Positions 1 to 9,678 of a stretch of DNA of 64,000 nucleotides are shown one piece after another (the first letter of the stretch is position 1; each line of letters opens with the position of its first letter). The notes below the pieces were generated by a model that did not search any database, had not been told where the DNA came from, and saw nothing but the letters and a program-made list of their open reading frames with translations. The translations under genes were made by a program, and so were the position numbers. This DNA is from an uncultured Sphingomonadaceae bacterium (lineage in GTDB: Bacteria; Pseudomonadota; Alphaproteobacteria; Sphingomonadales; Sphingomonadaceae): contig CALKUK010000015.1 of the NCBI GenBank assembly GCA_937996655.1, positions 62,001-126,000 on the forward strand. The letters run 5' to 3'.

Positions 1-1
1 C

Positions 2-2572
2 GAGATTTACGACCAGTATAAGGCGCATCGTCCGCCCGCGCCGGAAGACCTTGTTCCGCAATTCCCGATGATCCGCGACGCCACGCGCGCTTTCTCTCTG
101 CCCTGCATCGAAGAACTCGGGCTGGAGGCGGATGACATCATCGCATCCTACGCCAAAGCGGCGCTGGCCGATGGCTGGCTGGTCACCATTGTGTCGACCG
201 ACAAGGATCTGATGCAGCTCATCCAGCCGGGCCTCGACATGCTTGACCCGATGAAGAGTGAGCGGCTCGGCCCACAAGCCGTGATCGACAAATTCGGCGT
301 TGGGCCGGAAGGTTTGGCTGACGTCCTCGCCCTGATGGGGGATACAGCCGACAATGTGCCCGGCGTGCCCGGCATTGGCCCCAAGACAGCCTCTAAGTTG
401 ATCCTGGAATTCGGCAATCTGGAAGCCGTGCTCGCCGCCGCGCCAACGATGAAGCCCTCCAAGATGCGTGACAATCTGATTGAGCACGCTGACAAGGCCC
501 GCCTGTCGCGCATTCTCGTCGCGCTGAAGGATGATGCGGCCCTTCCCGAGCCGCTGGACGATTTCCTGCTGAAGGAAATCCCCGACGCCCCACTACGCGC
601 CTTTTTGGAGCATCATGGCTTTGGATCGCTGCTGAAAAAGCTGGACGGCCCCACGGCCCGTGCGGACGGCCACGCCATGGCGATGATCCGATCTGAAGCG
701 AAAGGGACGCCTGCGGAAGCGCCCCCTGCCCCTGTGGCACAAACGTTTGACCGTGACGTCTATGACTGCGTCCAAACCGAGGCGCAGCTGGACGCCTGGA
801 TTGCCGAGGCAACTCTGGCCGGTGCCATTGCCGTCGATACGGAAACCGACGCGCTCGATTCCATGGCAGCGGGGCTGGTCGGCGTCAGCATCGCCACAGG
901 GCCAAACCGCGCCTGTTACATCCCGCTGGCACATGGCGGCAGTGATCTGTTTTCCGAAGCTCCGGCCCAAGTTCCGCTGGCGACAGCGATAGCGAAGCTG
1001 AAACGGCTGCTGGAAGACCCATCGGTCCTCAAAATCGGGCATAACATCAAATATGATCTGAACGTGCTGGAACGTTACGGCATCACTGTCGCCCCCATCG
1101 ACGACACGATGGTGATGAGTTTTGATCTGGATGCGGGCAAGCACAACCATGGTATGGATGAGCTGGCGCTGATCCACTTCGGCCATAGCTGCATTGCCTT
1201 CAAAGATGTGTGCGGCACCGGCAAGAACCAGCTGACCTTCAACCAGGTCGGCATGGCCGAAGCCACCCGATATGCTGCGGAAGACGCAGACGTGACCCTG
1301 CGCCTTTGGCATCGCCTCAAGCCGCGTCTCAGCGCTGAGAAAGCAACGCGCGTCTACGAACGCGTTGACCGGCCTTTGGTGCCAGTGCTCGCGGGCATGG
1401 AACGTGAAGGCATCAAGGTAGACCGCGATGAACTTGCCCGCATGTCGGCTGAGTTTGCCGAAGGCTGTGCAGGGCTTGAGATCGAAATCCACGCACTGGC
1501 GGGGCAACCCTTTGCCGTCGGCAGCCCCAAGCAGCTTGGCGAAATCCTGTTTGGCCAAATGGGCCTGAAGGGCGGAAAGAAGGGCAAATCGGGCGACTTC
1601 TCCACGGATGTCACCGTGCTTGAGAAGCTGGCCGAAGAAGGCGTCGAGATTGCGCGCAAGGTGCTGGACTGGCGGCAGCTCTCCAAGCTGAAATCCACCT
1701 ACACCGATGCGCTACAACAGCAGATCAACCCGAAGACCGGCCGTGTTCATACCAGCTACAGCTTGACGGGCGCACAGACGGGTCGTCTTTCCTCGAACGA
1801 TCCGAACTTGCAGAACATCCCCATCCGCACCGAAATTGGCCGCCGCATCCGCGAAGCCTTTGTGGCGGAACCGGGCAATGTCTTGCTGTCTGCCGATTAT
1901 AGCCAGATCGAACTGCGGCTGGCCGCGCATATGGCCGATGTGCCTGCGCTGAAAGATGCCTTTGCCAATGGGGAGGACATCCACGCCCGCACTGCGCAGG
2001 AACTGTTTGGAGAGGTCAACCGCGATACGCGCGGCCGCGCCAAAACGATCAACTTCTCGCTGCTCTACGGCATTTCCCGTTGGGGCCTTGCGGGTCGTCT
2101 CGGCATTTCATCGGACGAAGCCCAGTCGATGATCGACCGCTATTTCCAAAGCTTCCCCGGCATCAACCAATATATCAGCCGCACGCTGCAATCGGCGCGC
2201 GAAACCGGCTTCACCGAAACACTGTTCGGGCGAAAGACGCACTTCACGCGTATCACCAGCCAGAACCAGACCGAGCGTGCGGGGAGTGAGCGTGCCGCCA
2301 TCAACGCCCCCATTCAGGGGACGAGTGCTGACATCATCAAGCGCGCCATGGTCCGGATGCTCCCGGCGCTGGCCGATGCGGGCCTTCCCCATGTGAAGAT
2401 GCTGCTTCAGGTGCACGACGAACTCGTGTTCGAACTGCCGGAAGGCGATGTCGCAGCGGCAAGCAAGGTGATCGAACGCGTGATGGCTGAGGCTGCCGAA
2501 CCGCTGGTCAAACTGGATGTGCCCTTGGGTGTTGAAATCGGCACCGGCAAAAACTGGGGCGCAGCACATTGA
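2..2572 (+). CDS. polA: DNA polymerase I (5' end outside window)
   Basis: Replication and repair polymerase that removes RNA primers and fills gaps. The reading frame is open from base 2, so the gene begins upstream; the first in-frame ATG (68) is internal. About 856 residues are visible, and roughly the first 70 of the 5'-nuclease domain are missing by comparison with usual family length. The 3'-5' exonuclease domain looks active, with the DTET motif near base 835. The polymerase domain has motif A (DYSQIELRLAAH, near 1897), motif B (RGRAKTINFSLLYG, near 2032) and motif C (QVHDELVFE, near 2410). The stop overlaps the TTG start proposed for the flippase, suggesting cotranscription. Confidence 0.97.
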   Translation, partial: EIYDQYKAHRPPAPEDLVPQFPMIRDATRAFSLPCIEELGLEADDIIASYAKAALADGWLVTIVSTDKDLMQLIQPGLDMLDPMKSERLGPQAVIDKFGVGPEGLADVLALMGDTADNVPGVPGIGPKTASKLILEFGNLEAVLAAAPTMKPSKMRDNLIEHADKARLSRILVALKDDAALPEPLDDFLLKEIPDAPLRAFLEHHGFGSLLKKLDGPTARADGHAMAMIRSEAKGTPAEAPPAPVAQTFDRDVYDCVQTEAQLDAWIAEATLAGAIAVDTETDALDSMAAGLVGVSIATGPNRACYIPLAHGGSDLFSEAPAQVPLATAIAKLKRLLEDPSVLKIGHNIKYDLNVLERYGITVAPIDDTMVMSFDLDAGKHNHGMDELALIHFGHSCIAFKDVCGTGKNQLTFNQVGMAEATRYAAEDADVTLRLWHRLKPRLSAEKATRVYERVDRPLVPVLAGMEREGIKVDRDELARMSAEFAEGCAGLEIEIHALAGQPFAVGSPKQLGEILFGQMGLKGGKKGKSGDFSTDVTVLEKLAEEGVEIARKVLDWRQLSKLKSTYTDALQQQINPKTGRVHTSYSLTGAQTGRLSSNDPNLQNIPIRTEIGRRIREAFVAEPGNVLLSADYSQIELRLAAHMADVPALKDAFANGEDIHARTAQELFGEVNRDTRGRAKTINFSLLYGISRWGLAGRLGISSDEAQSMIDRYFQSFPGINQYISRTLQSARETGFTETLFGRKTHFTRITSQNQTERAGSERAAINAPIQGTSADIIKRAMVRMLPALADAGLPHVKMLLQVHDELVFELPEGDVAAASKVIERVMAEAAEPLVKLDVPLGVEIGTGKNWGAAH

Positions 2573-4044
2573 CGCTTCCCGCCCCTGAACAGGGCGATGA
2601 CATTCAGGCCCTCGCCAAAGGTGGGCGCACCAACGTGGCGGGTTTCTTTGTCCGCCTCTTGGCGCGCATCCCGTTCCTGATCATTGGCGGGCAATGGTAT
2701 GGCGCCGAAGCGCTGGGGCGGCTGGCCTACGCCATCGTCATCGTGGAGTTTGCAGCGCAAATCGCCACCCTTGGCCTGAAGCGCGGGCTGGCGCTCCACC
2801 TGTCGGGTGACGGCAAAGAAAATGGGGCCTGGGACGGCCTTGTCGTCGTCCTACTCGCAACGTTGCCGCTGACTGTGTTGCTGATGTTCGTGCCGGAAAT
2901 CATGTTTCCGAACAGCCAGATCAACCGGCTCGACAATCTGTTACCCCTCATCATTCCGGCCCTTGCCGCGTCAGACCTGATGCTGACCGCCCTTGCCTAT
3001 CGTTTCGATGTCGCATCCACGGTGCGCGCGCGCGCGGTGATCGAACCTTGGACGATCAGCATTGCCGCCTTTGCATTGGCCTGGAGCCTACCGCGCGACG
3101 GTTTGCTGGTGGCCTATGCCCTGTCGATGGCCGCAGCCCTGATCGCCTCACTCGTGCCGTTCCTTCGCACGATTGGATTGCCGCAGAACTGGAAGCCCCG
3201 TCCCCGGGAGCTTTGGGACCTGACACGGCGCAATGTGCCACTGGCGGCGGCAGATGCCATTGAATGGGGGTCGCGCAGGCTGGACCTTGCCCTGCTGGGG
3301 CTGTTTGTCTCCCCGGCCACCGTCGGTATCTACTGGGTTGCCCAGCAGGTTGCTTCGCTCCCGCAAAAGCTGAAGACCAGTTTTGATCCCGTCCTTGGCC
3401 CCGTCATCACGCGCCGTCTGGAGGAAAAGAACCTGCCTGCCATTGCAACGCAAGTCAGCCAGGTCGGGTTCTGGATTTTGGCGGCGCAAGTCGGCATCGC
3501 CTTTGCCCTTGGCATTCCGGCGGAAGGGATTTTGGGGTTGGTCGGGCCGGGCGGCGGCTTCGTATCCGGCACCGGCGCGCTGACATTTTTGTTGCTCGCA
3601 GAGGTGGTGGCCTCGCTCGCTGTCGTGAGTGAAGCAGCGCTCGTCTATATTGCTCGCCATCGCAACATGCTCATCTCGCTTGGCATGATTTCTGTGCAAG
3701 CTATTGTATCTACAGTAATTCTTTTCGTGATGAAGCATGAAGGGTTGAACGAGGCCTGGATGGCGGCAGGCGTCGCTATGGGCCTGTGCATCGCGCTTGC
3801 CATCAGTTCCATCATCAAGTCGCGGCTGGCGAGCAGCCTGCTTGGCGCGCCGGTCTCTGTGTGGCGCTGGTCCATTGTCTGGGCGGCAGCAGGCGCTGTC
3901 TTCGTCGGGCAGATTTTCATCCGGCTGCCCGAATGGGTGGAGCTTGCCTTTGGCGTCCCAGCCATCCTTGCCGTCTATGGCTGGCTGCTGTGGAAACGCG
4001 GCTTCCGCGAGGAAGACCGCGTCCTATTCCGCAAGATGGCGTGA
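2569..4044 (+). CDS. Lipopolysaccharide/polysaccharide flippase-like membrane protein
   Basis: Predicted multi-pass inner-membrane protein of 491 residues, with repeated hydrophobic segments along its whole length as in the MATE/Wzx superfamily of lipid-linked oligosaccharide flippases. It probably exports an envelope saccharide precursor; the substrate cannot be read from sequence. The start is a TTG that overlaps the polA stop (TTGA), and there is no better in-frame ATG near the N-terminus. It ends 18 bp before the convergent purH stop. The span near 3690-3740 is AT-richer than its surroundings. Function is by family resemblance only. Confidence 0.8.
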   Translation: MTLPAPEQGDDIQALAKGGRTNVAGFFVRLLARIPFLIIGGQWYGAEALGRLAYAIVIVEFAAQIATLGLKRGLALHLSGDGKENGAWDGLVVVLLATLPLTVLLMFVPEIMFPNSQINRLDNLLPLIIPALAASDLMLTALAYRFDVASTVRARAVIEPWTISIAAFALAWSLPRDGLLVAYALSMAAALIASLVPFLRTIGLPQNWKPRPRELWDLTRRNVPLAAADAIEWGSRRLDLALLGLFVSPATVGIYWVAQQVASLPQKLKTSFDPVLGPVITRRLEEKNLPAIATQVSQVGFWILAAQVGIAFALGIPAEGILGLVGPGGGFVSGTGALTFLLLAEVVASLAVVSEAALVYIARHRNMLISLGMISVQAIVSTVILFVMKHEGLNEAWMAAGVAMGLCIALAISSIIKSRLASSLLGAPVSVWRWSIVWAAAGAVFVGQIFIRLPEWVELAFGVPAILAVYGWLLWKRGFREEDRVLFRKMA

Positions 4045-4062
4045 GGCGATTGCCCCTTCCGA

Positions 4063-5652
4063 TTAATGCCGGAAGTGGCGCATTCCAGTTAAGACCATCG
4101 CGAGACCTGCTTCATCCGCAGCCGCAATCACCTCGTCATCGCGCATCGAGCCGCCGGGCTGGATGACCGAAGTGGCACCCGCTTCTACCGCCGCCAACAG
4201 ACCATCGGCAAAGGGGAAGAACGCGTCAGAGGCGACCGCGCTGCCCACGGTCTTGGGGCCAGCCCAGCCATAGGTTTCTGCCGCTTCCTTCGCCTTGATG
4301 GCGGCGATGCGGGCTGAATCCCGGCGGTTCATCTGGCCGGCACCAATGCCCGCCGTCACACCGTCCTTGGCATAGACGATCGCGTTTGATTTGGTGTGCT
4401 TGGCGACCGTCCAGGCAAAGAGGCAGTCGTTGAGCTCCTGCTCAGTCGGCTGACGCTTGGTGACGACCTTCAGCATGTCGCGCGTCACCGTGCCATTGTC
4501 ACGGCTCTGGACGAGATAGCCGCCCGCGATATTCTTGATGTTGAGGCCAGCGCGCGCCGGATCCGGCAGATCGCCCGTGATGAGGAGACGCAGGTTCTTC
4601 TTCTTGGCAAAGACAGCGCGGGCGGCGTCATCCGCACCGGGGGCCGCCACGACTTCTGTGAAGATGCCGGAAATTGCTTCGGCCGTCGGGCCATCGAGCG
4701 GACGGTTGCAGGCGATGATGCCGCCAAAGGCCGACACAGAGTCGCATTCCATCGCATTCTGATAGGCTTCGATCAGCGTCGCGCCGGTCGCCACGCCGCA
4801 CGGATTGGCGTGCTTCACGATGACGACGGTTGGCGGGCCGTTGCGAAACTCGCTGACCAGTTCCAACGCTGCATCGGCGTCGTTGTAATTATTGTAGCTC
4901 AGTTCCTTGCCCTGAACCTGCTCCGCCTGCGCGATCCCGGTGACATGCGGGCCATTGGGAATATAGAGCGCCGCCTTCTGGTGCGGATTTTCGCCATAGC
5001 GCAGCTCTTCCTGCTTGTTGGCGGTCACCGCAAGCATATCCGGGAAGGTCTGCTGCTGGTCGGCAAAGGCAAACCACTGGCTGATCATCGCGTCATAGGC
5101 TGCCGTCGCTGAATAAGCTTTGGCCGCGAGACGACGACGGAAATCATAGTTGGTCGCCCCCTCATTGCCGTCCATCGCGGCGATGAGTTCCGCATAGTCG
5201 GCAGGGTCCGTCACAATCGCGACCGAGGCGTGGTTCTTTGCCGCGGAACGCACCATGGATGGGCCGCCAATGTCGATATTCTCGATGATCTCGTCGCGAT
5301 CCGCGCCTTTGGCGACGGTCTGCGCGAAGGGATAAAGGTTGACGACAACCAGATCGATCGCGCCGATCTCATGTTCGGTCATGGAGGCCACATGGTCCGG
5401 ATTATCGCGCACCGCCAGCAGGCCGCCATGGACCTTGGGGTGCAGCGTCTTCACGCGGCCATCCATCATTTCAGGAAAGCCCGTCAGGTCTGAAATATCC
5501 ATCACCGTCAGGCCCGCATCGCGCAGCGCTTTGGCCGTACCCCCGGTCGACACCAGTTCCACACCGTGGCGTGACAGGGCAGCACCCAGTTCCGAAAGCC
5601 CGGCCTTGTCGGACACGGAAAGGAGTGCCCGCTTAATCTTCACATTCGTCAT
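4063..5652 (-). CDS. purH: Bifunctional AICAR formyltransferase / IMP cyclohydrolase
   Basis: Catalyses the last two steps of purine synthesis, AICAR to FAICAR to IMP, in the cytosol. At 529 residues it has full family length: an N-terminal MGS-like IMP cyclohydrolase domain (about 1-150) that opens with the typical KRALLSVSDKAG stretch, then the formyltransferase domain with the VKHANPCGVA and KHTKSNAIVYA motifs. It is the last gene of a leftward group rsmB, rpe, heparinase-like gene, purH, and starts 18 bp after the heparinase-like stop, so cotranscription is likely. Confidence 0.97.
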   Translation of the reverse strand: MTNVKIKRALLSVSDKAGLSELGAALSRHGVELVSTGGTAKALRDAGLTVMDISDLTGFPEMMDGRVKTLHPKVHGGLLAVRDNPDHVASMTEHEIGAIDLVVVNLYPFAQTVAKGADRDEIIENIDIGGPSMVRSAAKNHASVAIVTDPADYAELIAAMDGNEGATNYDFRRRLAAKAYSATAAYDAMISQWFAFADQQQTFPDMLAVTANKQEELRYGENPHQKAALYIPNGPHVTGIAQAEQVQGKELSYNNYNDADAALELVSEFRNGPPTVVIVKHANPCGVATGATLIEAYQNAMECDSVSAFGGIIACNRPLDGPTAEAISGIFTEVVAAPGADDAARAVFAKKKNLRLLITGDLPDPARAGLNIKNIAGGYLVQSRDNGTVTRDMLKVVTKRQPTEQELNDCLFAWTVAKHTKSNAIVYAKDGVTAGIGAGQMNRRDSARIAAIKAKEAAETYGWAGPKTVGSAVASDAFFPFADGLLAAVEAGATSVIQPGGSMRDDEVIAAADEAGLAMVLTGMRHFRH

Positions 5653-5670
5653 GTTGTTCTTTTTCCGTCG

Positions 5671-7401
5671 TTATCCGGCGCGTCGAAACGCCCAACTTAC
5701 CGAAGCGCCGCCTGCCGGCACCTCGCCTGAAATCACCAATTGCTGTGTCGCCCGGATGCGGCCATTGCCGTCCACCCAAAGGCTTTCATCGATGGCAAGC
5801 GCCCCGCCATGGCTGCGAAACTGCCAAAGAGCCCCTTCCGAAATCCGCAGAAGCGCACCATTTCCGTCCGCCGTCGGGCTGACTTCCACATCGGGACCGA
5901 GATGGAACCGAACCGCAAATGTCGCCGGAGGCCCTTTGCGGCGGGTCTGCGCAGGGACGAGCACATCATCCCCCCGTATCTCCCGCCCATCCGGCCCCAC
6001 AGACATGCTGCGCCGATGCACAAAACCGAAACGTCGGGCATAGCCATCATGGCTCGCCTCGATGCGGCTGCCGACTTCGGCCTCCTGCCGGTCGAGCTCG
6101 ACCTCTTCCACGCCTTTGCCAAGCGAACCATCGGCATGCACCGATGTCGAATTGCTGTCGGACAGGGTCAGCGTCGAATGGGCCGCCGTTGTGCGCAATC
6201 CCTGCACGAGCGCGGGTGCCATGCCGGGCCCGCCCCCGCGCGCGCCGCCGCAATTCACGACCAGCCGGTGCGTGGCATCAGAAATCTCAACCGCCAGTGT
6301 CGACGCGCAGCCCGTTTCCACCAGACGGCTCACGGGCGGCGGCGCTGCGTCTATCACAATGATCGTGTCACCCGCGCTGATCCGCTGATAGCCCCAATCC
6401 CGCGCCTGCCGCATCGGCCGTGCGCGCACGCCACTGCCACGCAGGATGGCATCAATATCGACCTTGGATAGCGGCAATCCCCCCTGCCAGCTGGACAGGC
6501 TGCCATCCCCCATGATCACGCCCTGCAGCGCGGGCACGGCTTTGGCTAAGACGTCGCCGACCAGAGGATCAGGCTGGATGCGGCGGGCCTCATAGGCCTT
6601 CACGAGCATCGATAGCGTGACGATGCCGTCTGCCAGCGCATTGGGGGAACGACAGACCGAGCCGCCATCATAGGTGAAGGCACTCGCAAGCGCCTTTTGC
6701 AGGCCCGCCTCACCAAAGGTCCGGCGCGGTTCTCCGCCCGGCATCAAGAGGCCAGCGGCAATCACACCAGCCCAGGCATGGACCCGGGGGATGCCAATGG
6801 GCGTCCGGTCCGCCACCCGCTCCAGATGGCGCGCGGTGCGGGCCAGCGTGTTGAGGACGCTGGAGCGATAGACAAGGTCCGTGCTCGACAGGATCAGCGG
6901 CGCATGGGCGGCCCAATACAGCACCCGCCGACCGGCCAGATCGCCGCGCCAAGCGGCGTCGGTGACATTTTCCGCATTGGCGGTCATCCAAGCCCGCATC
7001 AGATATTCGGCAATCGGGGCCGCAACGTTGCGGTCCTTGACCGCCGCAAGATCGCGCAACCATGCAAAGCTGTGCATGTAATCGGAAAAGCCGCGTGACC
7101 ATTGGGTCGCGTCAAAACTGCAGCCCTCTATGGCCTGCGTTTCTCCGCGCCACCGGATGGTGCCTTCCAGCATGGCCAACCCACGTTCCGCATCCCCCAG
7201 CACAGGATCATCGGGCACCGTCAGCAATTTCAACGGATAGCGGCCACGCAGCTTGAAAGCATGGATGGGTGTCCGCCAGGTCAGACGATAAAACTGGTTG
7301 AGCAATCGCTCCCCCAAAGAGGAGCCCGATGCGGCGCGCGCGCGCACAAGGCGTTTGCCGGATTCAATCGTGTCAGAGGTATCCGGCGTGTCGCCGCTCA
7401 T
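5671..7401 (-). CDS. Heparinase II/III family protein
   Basis: Protein of 576 residues in the heparinase II/III family (alpha-helical toroid followed by a beta-sandwich), the fold of lyases that cleave uronic-acid polysaccharides. The C-terminal half carries the family pattern around LVVNCGGARGGGP and the HSTLTLSDSNSTS segment. No clear signal peptide is seen at the N-terminus. Its start overlaps the rpe stop by 4 bp, so it is translationally coupled. In alphaproteobacteria this gene is often found between rsmB and purH, and true lyase activity is unproven; an envelope or cell-wall role is possible. Confidence 0.85.
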   Translation of the reverse strand: MSGDTPDTSDTIESGKRLVRARAASGSSLGERLLNQFYRLTWRTPIHAFKLRGRYPLKLLTVPDDPVLGDAERGLAMLEGTIRWRGETQAIEGCSFDATQWSRGFSDYMHSFAWLRDLAAVKDRNVAAPIAEYLMRAWMTANAENVTDAAWRGDLAGRRVLYWAAHAPLILSSTDLVYRSSVLNTLARTARHLERVADRTPIGIPRVHAWAGVIAAGLLMPGGEPRRTFGEAGLQKALASAFTYDGGSVCRSPNALADGIVTLSMLVKAYEARRIQPDPLVGDVLAKAVPALQGVIMGDGSLSSWQGGLPLSKVDIDAILRGSGVRARPMRQARDWGYQRISAGDTIIVIDAAPPPVSRLVETGCASTLAVEISDATHRLVVNCGGARGGGPGMAPALVQGLRTTAAHSTLTLSDSNSTSVHADGSLGKGVEEVELDRQEAEVGSRIEASHDGYARRFGFVHRRSMSVGPDGREIRGDDVLVPAQTRRKGPPATFAVRFHLGPDVEVSPTADGNGALLRISEGALWQFRSHGGALAIDESLWVDGNGRIRATQQLVISGEVPAGGASVSWAFRRAG

Positions 7402-8060
7402 TGGCCGCGCAGTCTCGCAATGTTGGCCGCATAAGCGTCAGGGCCGCCCTTGAAGGTCGCTGTCCCTGCCACAAGTACATCCGCGCCGGCTTCAATGACG
7501 CGCGGAGCCGTATTGGCATCCACGCCGCCATCCACCTGCAGGCGGATATCCAGACCCTTTTTGTCGATATTCTTGCGGATCGCCTCAATCTTGCGGAGCT
7601 GGCTTTCGATGAAACTCTGCCCGCCAAAGCCCGGGTTAACGCTCATCACGAGGATGAGGTCGATATCCTCATACATGTAATCCAGCATCTTGGCCGGTGT
7701 TGCAGGATTGAGCGACACGCCCGCCTTCTTGCCCAGAGCCTTGATCCGCTGCACCGTCCTGTGAAGGTGTGGCCCGGCTTCCTGATGGACGGTGATGTAG
7801 TCGGACCCTGCCTCGGCAAAGGCGTCCAGCATCGGATCAACCGGCGTGATCATCAGATGCACGTCCATCACCTTTTGCGTGTGCGGGCGCAGCGCCTTCA
7901 CCACCATGGGGCCGATCGTAATGTTGGGCACAAAATGCCCGTCCATCACATCGACATGGACCCAATCTGCCCCGGCGGCATCAATGGCGCGAACCTCTTC
8001 ACCCAAACGGGCAAAGTCAGCGGAGAGAATCGACGGAGCGATGAGAACGGGATGAGTCAT
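7398..8060 (-). CDS. rpe: Ribulose-phosphate 3-epimerase
   Basis: Interconverts D-ribulose 5-phosphate and D-xylulose 5-phosphate in the pentose phosphate pathway. The 220-residue TIM barrel has the usual length and signatures: APSILSADFARL at the N-terminus, the metal-binding HVDVMDGHFVPN segment, HLMI, the VMSVNPGFGGQSF loop and the QVDGGVDANTAP strand. It lies between rsmB (45 bp upstream) and the heparinase-like gene (4-bp overlap downstream). Confidence 0.96.
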   Translation of the reverse strand: MTHPVLIAPSILSADFARLGEEVRAIDAAGADWVHVDVMDGHFVPNITIGPMVVKALRPHTQKVMDVHLMITPVDPMLDAFAEAGSDYITVHQEAGPHLHRTVQRIKALGKKAGVSLNPATPAKMLDYMYEDIDLILVMSVNPGFGGQSFIESQLRKIEAIRKNIDKKGLDIRLQVDGGVDANTAPRVIEAGADVLVAGTATFKGGPDAYAANIARLRGQ

Positions 8061-8104
8061 TAACCGGTGGCCTTAGTCGGCAGCGCCGACGCGGGCAAGG
8101 CGAG

Positions 8105-9349
8105 TCACGCCCTCTTGAACCGCGCAATGAAAAACCCGTCGCGCCCCTGCCCCGGCAGAACGCGCAGCCAGCCTTCGGGTGAGGCCTGCAGCCCGCCGAA
8201 AAGTTCATTATTTTCAATGCGGTCAACCGACAGACCCCAGTCTTTTGCCTGTGCCGCGACGTCCTCGCCTTCCGGACGTTCCAGACTACAGGTTGCATAG
8301 ACAATTTTTCCGCCCGGCTTCAGCCAAGCCGCCGCGCGCTCCAGCATTTGCGCTTGCACCTCAGCCAGTTGGCGAATGTCCTTGGGTCGGATGCGATGGA
8401 GGACATCGGGGTGGCGTGCGAAAATGCCTGTTGCGCTGCACGGCGCATCCAGCAGGATGGCGTCGACCTGTTCTTTGGGTTCCCATTTCAACACATCGCC
8501 CACGACGAGATCGGCGGAAAGCCCCGTCCGCGCCAGATTTTCGCGCAGCCGGTCCAGACGCGCGGCCTCGCGCTCCACACCGATCACCGTCCAGCCAGAT
8601 GCGGCAAGCTGCATGGTCTTGCCACCCGGCGCGGCGCACAGATCGAGCACCGTGCGACCTTCGCCTACCCCCAGCAACCGCGCGGGGATGGATGCCGCAA
8701 TATTTTGCACCCACCATTCGCCCTCGGCAAATCCGGGAAGCTCGGTAATCGCACGATCCCGGCTGACGCGGACATGGCCGGGGGCGAGCGATTCGCCGCC
8801 CAGCTTTTCGGCCCATGACTCGGTCGCCTCGGTCGTGCGCAGCGTAAGGTCAATCGCCGGCTGGTTTGCCAACACTTCCGAGGCTGCGCCGAGCATTGCA
8901 TGCCCCCAGGCCTCTCCCCAGCGCTGCTCAACCGCAGGCAGGAGCAGCGGCACTTTGCGTAATTGCGCATTCTGGCGGAACAGCGTGCCCAATACGCCAT
9001 GCACCAGCCGCCTTGGCCCACCCTCCACAAGCGGCAGCGCGGTTGCCACAGCGGCATGTTGTGGGGTGCCGAGGATCAGCGCCTGCACAAGTGCGATCCG
9101 CAGGACCATGCGGGCCTTGGCATCATCCGGCAGCCGCTGCTTGGTGGCACCGTCAATTAGGTCATCCAGATCGGGCAGACGCCGCAGCGCTTCCGATGCA
9201 ATGGCATGGGCCAGAGCACGGTCTGCGGGATTATCAATACCACGCGTGGCGGCGTTCAGCGCGTTTTCAAGCGGTTGGCCACGACGCAAAACAGCGTCAA
9301 GCAGTTGGAGCGCCGCACGGCGTGCGGGAAGGCCTTGAATATCAGTCAT
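8105..9349 (-). CDS. rsmB: RsmB-type 16S rRNA (cytosine-C5) methyltransferase
   Basis: SAM-dependent RNA m5C methyltransferase of 414 residues. The N-terminal third is a NusB-like RNA-binding domain (about 1-140). The C-terminal Rossmann domain has the SAM loop DLCAAPGGKTMQLA and both conserved cysteine motifs, DAPCSATG and YATCSLERPEGED, which serve in product release and catalysis in this family. The position modified is inferred from RsmB homology. First gene of the leftward rsmB-rpe-heparinase-purH group, and divergent from the SDHAF4-like gene. Confidence 0.9.
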   Translation of the reverse strand: MTDIQGLPARRAALQLLDAVLRRGQPLENALNAATRGIDNPADRALAHAIASEALRRLPDLDDLIDGATKQRLPDDAKARMVLRIALVQALILGTPQHAAVATALPLVEGGPRRLVHGVLGTLFRQNAQLRKVPLLLPAVEQRWGEAWGHAMLGAASEVLANQPAIDLTLRTTEATESWAEKLGGESLAPGHVRVSRDRAITELPGFAEGEWWVQNIAASIPARLLGVGEGRTVLDLCAAPGGKTMQLAASGWTVIGVEREAARLDRLRENLARTGLSADLVVGDVLKWEPKEQVDAILLDAPCSATGIFARHPDVLHRIRPKDIRQLAEVQAQMLERAAAWLKPGGKIVYATCSLERPEGEDVAAQAKDWGLSVDRIENNELFGGLQASPEGWLRVLPGQGRDGFFIARFKRA

Positions 9350-9376
9350 CCCCTGCCCTAGCGCGGGCGCACCGCC

Positions 9377-9405
9377 TTGTCAGCCCGGCGGATCATTCGT
9401 GCTAT
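9377..9405 (+). promoter_or_regulatory. Candidate sigma-70-type promoter for the SDHAF4-like gene
   Basis: TTGTCA (9377-9382) and TGCTAT (9400-9405) are separated by 17 bp in the divergent gap between rsmB and the small downstream gene. Similarity to the -35/-10 consensus is the only evidence. Confidence 0.35.
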
Positions 9406-9510
9406 TGGCACCGCCATCCACGAAACTGTTTTAGGCCCTTCCCTTGAACTCTCCTTCGCGCAGCCCCAATGTGCATCCTAGCAAACAAGCCTCATCAAAG
9501 GACCGACGAC

Positions 9511-9678
9511 ATGGGCCAGCGCCCCGCGCACGTGAAGCCACCCGCGCATCTTTCCAAAAGCCCGCCCGTGCCGCAGCCCGAGCCTGTGATTGAAAAAGCG
9601 GCGACAGATGACCCGCTGGGCCTCAACCCCGTGCGCTATGGCGACTGGGAATTGAAGGGTATTGCCGTCGACTTCTGA
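9511..9678 (+). CDS. DUF1674 / SDHAF4-like succinate dehydrogenase assembly factor
   Basis: Small protein of 55 residues. The C-terminal signature DPLGLNPVRYGDWELKG followed by a terminal DF is that of DUF1674, the bacterial family related to eukaryotic SDHAF4, which protects flavinylated SdhA during complex II assembly. The ATG at 9511 is chosen because it has a good Shine-Dalgarno sequence (AAAGGA, 9497-9502) at normal spacing; an upstream in-frame ATG at 9469 would add 14 atypical residues. It converges on gpsA and directly abuts its stop. Confidence 0.85.
   Translation: MGQRPAHVKPPAHLSKSPPVPQPEPVIEKAATDDPLGLNPVRYGDWELKGIAVDF

Noticed and set aside
593..1558. Long open frame opposite polA (321 codons)
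   Set aside because: It is a shadow of a clear gene in GC-rich DNA and has no recognisable domain; the same holds for 39046-40200, 46224-47759 and other long antisense frames.
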